DNA from: Paenibacillus herberti
GTDB lineage: Bacteria; Bacillota; Bacilli; Paenibacillales; Paenibacillaceae
Assembly (NCBI RefSeq): GCF_002233675.1
Contig: NZ_NMUQ01000001.1
Location: 726,448 to 790,447, forward strand
DNA: 64,000 nt
Reading direction: 5' to 3'
Shown piece after piece: positions 59,634-64,000 of the stretch. The notes under the pieces were generated by a model, which saw only the letters and a program-made list of their open reading frames with translations, made no database searches and was not told where the DNA came from. Each line of letters starts with the position of its first letter. The stretch's first letter is position 1. The translations under genes were made by a program, and so were the position numbers.

Positions 59634-59662
59634 TTGACATACAAGCGAATGAAACATAGGAT
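59634..59662 (+). promoter_or_regulatory. Sigma-A promoter of the TetR gene
   Basis: TTGACA and TAGGAT are separated by 17 nt, about 40 nt before the start codon. Its -10 region overlaps the palindrome at 59659. Confidence 0.7.
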
Positions 59663-59681
59663 AGAATGATCGTTCTATTCC
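59659..59681. promoter_or_regulatory. Probable TetR operator
   Basis: GGATAGAA and TTCTATTCC flank TGATCG, with perfect 6-bp arms ATAGAA/TTCTAT. It overlaps the -10 box and start point, the classic place for autorepression. Confidence 0.65.
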
Positions 59682-59701
59682 AAGGGGAAGGAGGAGCCGG
59701 A

Positions 59702-60298
59702 ATGTTTGAAGCTTACAATAAGGCGCAGCAGGCAGTGCTGGAAACGACTCTGCGCATCATCATTCGTAAGGAGCTGCAAGCGACTTCGATGGCACTCATT
59801 GCCAAAGAGTCGCAAGTCTCGACAGGGAACATTTATCATTATTTTAAAAGTAAGGAAGACATCGTCAACGAGCTGTACCGCGCCATCGTAGCATTCAACG
59901 GAGAGTATGTTTCAGAAGCTTTTTCCCGAGGCCGTACCATCCGCGAGAAGTTTGAGCTGGCGTGGGGGAGGGTGATCGAGCTTAGTCGAAACCATCCCGA
60001 AGGCTTTCAATTCATCGAACAGTATACGTTTTCTCCCTATATCCGCGATGATGTCAAAGAAGCCGTTTATGGGGGAGGCTGGTGCGAGCCGATGAACCGT
60101 TTGTATGTGGAGGCAATCGAGCAAAAGCTGTTCAAGCCGATGGACCCGAGACTGATGGTTCAGATGCATCACGGCTCCTTCGTATACATGCTCAAAGCCA
60201 ACCTGCATTGCAATTACGAACTGACCTCCGAAATGATTAGTGCCGCTATTGCCTCATGCTGGGATGCGGTTCGGGCGGATGTATCTGCTTCTGAGTAA
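59702..60298 (+). CDS. TetR family transcriptional regulator
   Basis: This 198-residue regulator has an N-terminal helix-turn-helix (TSMALIAKESQVSTGNIYHYFKSKEDIVNELY) and a ligand-binding C-terminal domain with no recognised family. The ATG at 59702 has AAGGAGGA 6 nt upstream. No transporter or enzyme gene is directly adjacent on the same strand, so its main target may be elsewhere; the palindrome at its own promoter argues for autoregulation. Confidence 0.9.
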   Translation: MFEAYNKAQQAVLETTLRIIIRKELQATSMALIAKESQVSTGNIYHYFKSKEDIVNELYRAIVAFNGEYVSEAFSRGRTIREKFELAWGRVIELSRNHPEGFQFIEQYTFSPYIRDDVKEAVYGGGWCEPMNRLYVEAIEQKLFKPMDPRLMVQMHHGSFVYMLKANLHCNYELTSEMISAAIASCWDAVRADVSASE

Positions 60299-60375
60299 GA
60301 GATGCAGGACTCAAGGAGATGAATCCACCGCTGGCTAAGAGATGTTAAATCCGAGCGGAGAAATCCCCTCTAGTT

Positions 60376-60412
60376 AAAAGAAACTGGACCCAAGCGGTCC
60401 GGTTTCTTTTTT
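60376..60412 (+). terminator. Terminator after TetR gene
   Basis: AAAGAAACTGGACC pairs with GGTCCGGTTTCTTT, then TTTTATCTTTT. Confidence 0.85.
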
Positions 60413-60554
60413 ATCTTTTATTACCTTGTGACAGCACGGTTTGATTAGTGGCATAGAATAGGCTTAACCATGCCGATGGCAGTCGTGAAGGGATAAAAGA
60501 TACCAAGACTGCCCCATACTGAAAGAAATCACCATTCTTCAGGAGGGCAGCCAT

Positions 60555-62255
60555 ATGCTGAAACGAAAAAACGGTCCGCTTATCGTCCAAGCAGACGGCA
60601 CTGTGCTGCTAGATGATGCTCATCCGGCGGCTGAGGAGGCGAGGGTAGAGCTGAGTCGCTTTGCAGAGCTAGTGAAGCGCCCCGGTACGATGCATCTATA
60701 TAGGATCAGTCCGCTGTCCGTATGGAATGCGGCTTCGCTTGGAATGTCGGCTGAAGACATGTTACAAGTGCTTCGCCAGAACGGGCGTTATGCCCTGCCT
60801 GCGGAAGCGGTTGAACGATTGCAACAGTGGATGGAACGCTGCGGCGGTTTGGAGCTGTTGCAAGGAGATGGCGGCGGCCTGCTGCTGGCCGGAGACGAGC
60901 GTCGAGTGGCGGAGCTGCCGCATGACTGGCTGCTTTCGCTTGGCGCAATACAGAATAACCGAGGCTGGTCTGTGCCGGCTGATCGGCGCGGCGAGCTAAA
61001 GCGTGAGTTGGTTCGTTTAGGCATGCCGGTGCTGGACAAGGCGGGATACAGAGAAGGAGAAATGCTGAGCGTAGAGCTTCGGACAGAACTAAAGGGCGGC
61101 CGTCCTTTCCGGCTTCGCGATTATCAGCAGGAAGCTGTGGAACGCTTTTGCAGGCAGGGGGGCCAAGGTGGAAGCGGGGTAATTGTGCTGCCTTGCGGAG
61201 CCGGGAAAACCCTTGTTGGTGCGGCCGCGCTCGCCCGGCTTGGCTGCGCCGCTCTTGTACTGACCTCCGGTTCGACATCGGTACGGCAATGGAAGCGAGA
61301 GTTGCTGGACAAAACGACGATTAGTGAGAGCGACATCGGCGAATACACAGGGGACTTGAAGCAGATTAGACCGGTTACGATCGCTTCCTATCAGATTTTG
61401 GCCCAGGGCAAAGTTAATGCTCGAAAAAATAATGCAGGTGACCATATGGGATTGTTCAACAGCCGGGACTGGGGTTTGATCATCTATGATGAGGTACATT
61501 TGCTGCCCGCCCCTGTTTTTCGTCTTACGGCTGACCTCCAAGCGACGCGCCGCTTAGGGCTTACTGCTACGCTTGTGAGGGAAGATGGGCGTGCGGAGGA
61601 TGTGTTCTCGCTAATCGGGCCCAAGCTATACGAGCTTCCTTGGAGAGATCTTGAGCGTCAAGGGTGGATCGCCAGTGTGAGCTGCCTGGAACTGAGGGTT
61701 CCACTTTGCGACTCTGTTGTTGAAGCGTATGAGGGGGCGGATTTGAAAACGAGGCTGCGACTGGCGGCTGAGAACCCGGCCAAAGCGGAGGCGGTTAGAG
61801 ATGTGCTCGATCGACATCCTGGCAGGCAGGCGCTTGTAATCGGTCATTATCTGGATCAGCTCCGCTCTCTGGGAGCGGAGCTTGAAGCTCCGGTGTTATG
61901 CGGCAGTACGCCTGCCGAAGAGCGCGAGGAGCTGTTTCGCCGTTTTAACAGCGGTGAGCTGACGCTGCTTGTTGTATCGCGTGTGGCTAATTTCGCGGTT
62001 GATCTGCCGTCGGCGTCGCTCGCGGTGCAGGTATCCGGAACTTTTGGCTCCCGTCAGGAGGAAGCCCAGCGGATTGGCAGGTTGCTGCGACCGAAGCCGG
62101 GCGACAATACCGCATTTTTTTATACGGTGGTGACGTCCGGGACAAAAGAGACGGAGTTTGCCCTTAAACGGCAGCTGTTCATGGTTGAACAGGGTTATCA
62201 GTATGAGCAGGCCGAAGCGGCTGGCTTTGAACGAGGCAAGGAGGAAGGGGCATGA
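60555..62255 (+). CDS. XPB/Ssl2-type DNA helicase
   Basis: This 566-residue superfamily 2 helicase has an N-terminal domain (about 1-175, resembling the Helicase_C_3-linked domain), Walker A in LPCGAGKTLVG, the DEVH box, SYQI, the RED motif in LVREDGRAED that is typical of XPB, and motif VI QRIGRLLRP. Bacterial XPB proteins are thought to act in DNA repair. CAGGAGGG precedes the ATG. Its stop overlaps the start of the following long gene (ATGA), so the two proteins are made together and probably interact. Confidence 0.95.
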   Translation: MLKRKNGPLIVQADGTVLLDDAHPAAEEARVELSRFAELVKRPGTMHLYRISPLSVWNAASLGMSAEDMLQVLRQNGRYALPAEAVERLQQWMERCGGLELLQGDGGGLLLAGDERRVAELPHDWLLSLGAIQNNRGWSVPADRRGELKRELVRLGMPVLDKAGYREGEMLSVELRTELKGGRPFRLRDYQQEAVERFCRQGGQGGSGVIVLPCGAGKTLVGAAALARLGCAALVLTSGSTSVRQWKRELLDKTTISESDIGEYTGDLKQIRPVTIASYQILAQGKVNARKNNAGDHMGLFNSRDWGLIIYDEVHLLPAPVFRLTADLQATRRLGLTATLVREDGRAEDVFSLIGPKLYELPWRDLERQGWIASVSCLELRVPLCDSVVEAYEGADLKTRLRLAAENPAKAEAVRDVLDRHPGRQALVIGHYLDQLRSLGAELEAPVLCGSTPAEEREELFRRFNSGELTLLVVSRVANFAVDLPSASLAVQVSGTFGSRQEEAQRIGRLLRPKPGDNTAFFYTVVTSGTKETEFALKRQLFMVEQGYQYEQAEAAGFERGKEEGA

Positions 62256-64000
62256 GCACAGGCCGTCCATGGGAACGTAGTCGTCCAGCTCCTGTTCCGT
62301 TGCCGACTCAGGAGCAGGAAACATCGATTGTCGAGCCGATCGGTAAAGGACGGAGCTCTGTTCATTTGCCAGTTCAAGGGCAGGAAACATGGAGTGCTGA
62401 GCCGGTCGTCAAAGGTCGCAGCTCTGTTCCAAGTGGGCCGGGAAGCGGCGTCAGGCTGTCTTCGGCGGGGCTTTATTTGTTGCGCACGCTGCTGCATGGC
62501 TTTGGGCTTGGTGGTGCGGAGGAACGGCGGCTGCTGGAGATGGCCACGGACAGCGGAGCTTGGTCCAGACTGGAAACAGAGCTGGCGCTGGTCGAGTTAT
62601 GGCGTGCTGGAGCCGTCGAGCTGCGCACCCGCTTCTGGGGCGAAAAGAGGGTCCATTTGCCTACTTCTAGCTATCGAGCATGGCTGGATGCTGTATTTCC
62701 TGCAACGCTGGATGCTTCACCAGCGGATGATCCTGGTATTCGGCAGTTAACGGGGGGCAGCAGCTCAAGGCTGTTGTCGCGTGTCCTGCTGGGAATAATG
62801 GCTCAGCTCGCCCGAAGCGGCCCGCAGCTGACTGTTAAAGGACAACTGCGGCGCAAAATGGCCATCGAGTTGGAAACAGAGCTCCGGCTGCCGGAGGAAG
62901 GGTTGCAACTGTTGTGGATTGCCCCGGCCTGGACGATAGATTATCCACCGGCGACGGCGATCACGCTCGACTGGATGGCGAGTGAAGGGCTTTTGGGAGA
63001 GGCAACAGGCGGCTGGCAGCTCGATTGGCCACAGCTTGTTGCTTGGATCGAGCTTCCTTTGCTGAAGCGCGAGCGGGGGCTGCTGCGCTGGCTGACGGGA
63101 AGGGCATTGTGCAAGGGACCTTCGGAGGCGGCCTGTGCATCCGTCTCAGCTTTGATGCAGCCAGATTGCTGGTACAGCCTGGAAGCGCTTGAGTCGGCTG
63201 TCCAAGAGCGTAGCGGTACTACCGAGCAGGTAACGATTCAAAGGTGGCTGGAGTTGTTGAGGGTCTGCGGCTGGGGTGAATTTGGCGAGGATAGTGAGGG
63301 GAACCGAGTTTTCCAACTGTTGCTCGGACATGACGAACCTGCTTCAACCGAAGCTGGTGGAGCCACTGGAGCCGTCAAGCCTGGCGAAGCGATAGAGGAG
63401 GCTTGGGAGATCGGAGCTGCTGAGGCTGGTGAAGAAGCTGAGAAGAACGCAGTTACTCGAGCTGCTGAACAGGCTGAGAAGATCGCAGCTGCCCCATCTA
63501 TTGAAGAGACCATTGAAATCATAGATGAAGAGGAGCCGCTCTTGCTCCAAGCGGATGGGGAAATATGGGCCGGATCATGGTCGGCGTATCGCTCGTTATG
63601 GCTGCTTGAACTGATTGCCGAAAGAGGAGAGCTACGCGAGCTCACTTCTTATCGCTTGACCGCCAGATCGTTGGCCAGACTTGGCCTTGTCCAGGGATCA
63701 GGCAGTATTGTCCGCGAGCTGCTGGAGCAGGCTTGCGGCTGTAAGCTGCCAGCTGCTGTGAGTGCTGCGCTGGAGGAGTGGCTGCCAGTTGCGACGACAG
63801 GCGCTCATGTCGAGGAAAGCTGCGAGGCGGAGAGCGGCTTGTTTACTTCACAGAAGCATCCACCCATTATCCTTGCTGCCGCCGAGGCGAAAAGAGATCG
63901 ATTCTGGTCCGCCTGTCACAAACTTGAGTCTCCAACGACTGAACTTGCCCATTCCGGGGCGGCTGCAGGCCGCAGTGTGTTAAGGGTGGCCAAAAGCCAA
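62252..64000 (+). CDS. Helicase-associated (Helicase_C_3-like) protein, partial at window end
   Basis: An open frame of 583 codons starts with an ATG overlapping the XPB stop (ATGA) and runs off the window. The N-terminus has two imperfect copies of a ~22-residue unit (QEQETSIVEPIGKGRSSV and QGQETWSAEPVVKGRSSV). A large helical region follows (SSAGLYLLRTLLHGFGLGGAEERRLLEM, SSRLLSRVLLGIMAQLAR), then an Ala/Glu-rich linker, then LLLQADGEIWAGSWSAYRSLWLLELIAERGELRELTSYRLTARSLARL, which fits the start of the Helicase_C_3 domain found next to bacterial XPB. Coupling with XPB suggests a two-protein repair complex. The C-terminus is outside the window. Confidence 0.88.
   Translation, partial: MSTGRPWERSRPAPVPLPTQEQETSIVEPIGKGRSSVHLPVQGQETWSAEPVVKGRSSVPSGPGSGVRLSSAGLYLLRTLLHGFGLGGAEERRLLEMATDSGAWSRLETELALVELWRAGAVELRTRFWGEKRVHLPTSSYRAWLDAVFPATLDASPADDPGIRQLTGGSSSRLLSRVLLGIMAQLARSGPQLTVKGQLRRKMAIELETELRLPEEGLQLLWIAPAWTIDYPPATAITLDWMASEGLLGEATGGWQLDWPQLVAWIELPLLKRERGLLRWLTGRALCKGPSEAACASVSALMQPDCWYSLEALESAVQERSGTTEQVTIQRWLELLRVCGWGEFGEDSEGNRVFQLLLGHDEPASTEAGGATGAVKPGEAIEEAWEIGAAEAGEEAEKNAVTRAAEQAEKIAAAPSIEETIEIIDEEEPLLLQADGEIWAGSWSAYRSLWLLELIAERGELRELTSYRLTARSLARLGLVQGSGSIVRELLEQACGCKLPAAVSAALEEWLPVATTGAHVEESCEAESGLFTSQKHPPIILAAAEAKRDRFWSACHKLESPTTELAHSGAAAGRSVLRVAKSQ

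Overview
The window looks like a chromosomal segment of a Paenibacillus-type, endospore-forming member of the Bacillales. The evidence is gene content and gene order. It carries a ytxJ-ccpA-mtnN-acuC-acuA-acsA...tyrS...rpsD block and a ylaN/ftsW neighbourhood, both close to Bacillus synteny. It also has a divergent EPSP synthase, DUF3231 and WGxxGxxG proteins, sigma-K-like promoters, and Gram-positive ribosome binding sites with many TTG/GTG starts. All identifications come from reading the sequence; no database was searched.

Positions 1-12,900 are an accessory, AT-richer, heavily rearranged region. Its main content is an array of eleven paralogous minus-strand genes: eight intact and three decayed. 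Each intact gene encodes a short N-terminus, a transmembrane segment resembling the YjcZ/tiny-TM sporulation family (core LVLFILLVIV), and a diversified beta-rich ectodomain of about 110-130 residues. Five of the units share a promoter of the form AC-N16-CATANNNTR, as expected for late mother-cell sigma K. The array is interleaved with one intact and two broken tRNA-Val(GAC) copies and three copies of a ~125-nt structured repeat. It also holds a broken integrase, a chemoreceptor gene plus its shattered inverted remnants, a DUF3231 gene, a manganese catalase gene with an in-frame stop, and a WGxxGxxG small protein gene. I consider this array the most likely undescribed system in the window.

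Positions 13,000-16,900 hold a holin-like cassette, several small Bacillales genes (DUF3892, a Cys-containing small protein, a copper-amine-oxidase-N-like protein, DUF1292), and about 940 nt of non-coding sequence with inverted and tandem repeats.

Positions 16,939-22,136 form a sulfatase locus. A four-gene operon (two CHR-family half transporters, a ROK regulator, a formylglycine-generating enzyme) is divergent from a Cys-type sulfatase that carries the CxPxR substrate motif of that enzyme.

Positions 22,200-43,000 are mostly core metabolism: speA, an MFS transporter, yktB, gndA, aroK-aroA, a CoA-binding protein, a PTS IICBA-enzyme I operon, a PfpI-type protein, ytxJ, ccpA-mtnN, and acuC/acuA divergent from acsA with a probable cre site. 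CcpA, the PTS genes and the acetate genes belong to one carbon-control circuit.

Positions 43,000-64,000 encode a class A penicillin-binding protein with two FN3 domains, tyrS under a T-box, a sigma-W-like NfeD-flotillin operon, rpsD, a probable lipoprotein, an M29 aminopeptidase, an unusual HPr-like protein, ylaN, a Ca2+/H+ exchanger, an Asp23 protein, ftsW, a YugN-like protein, an M20 peptidase, a CBS protein, a TetR regulator with a visible operator, and an XPB-type helicase. The helicase gene overlaps a second long gene that runs off the window end.
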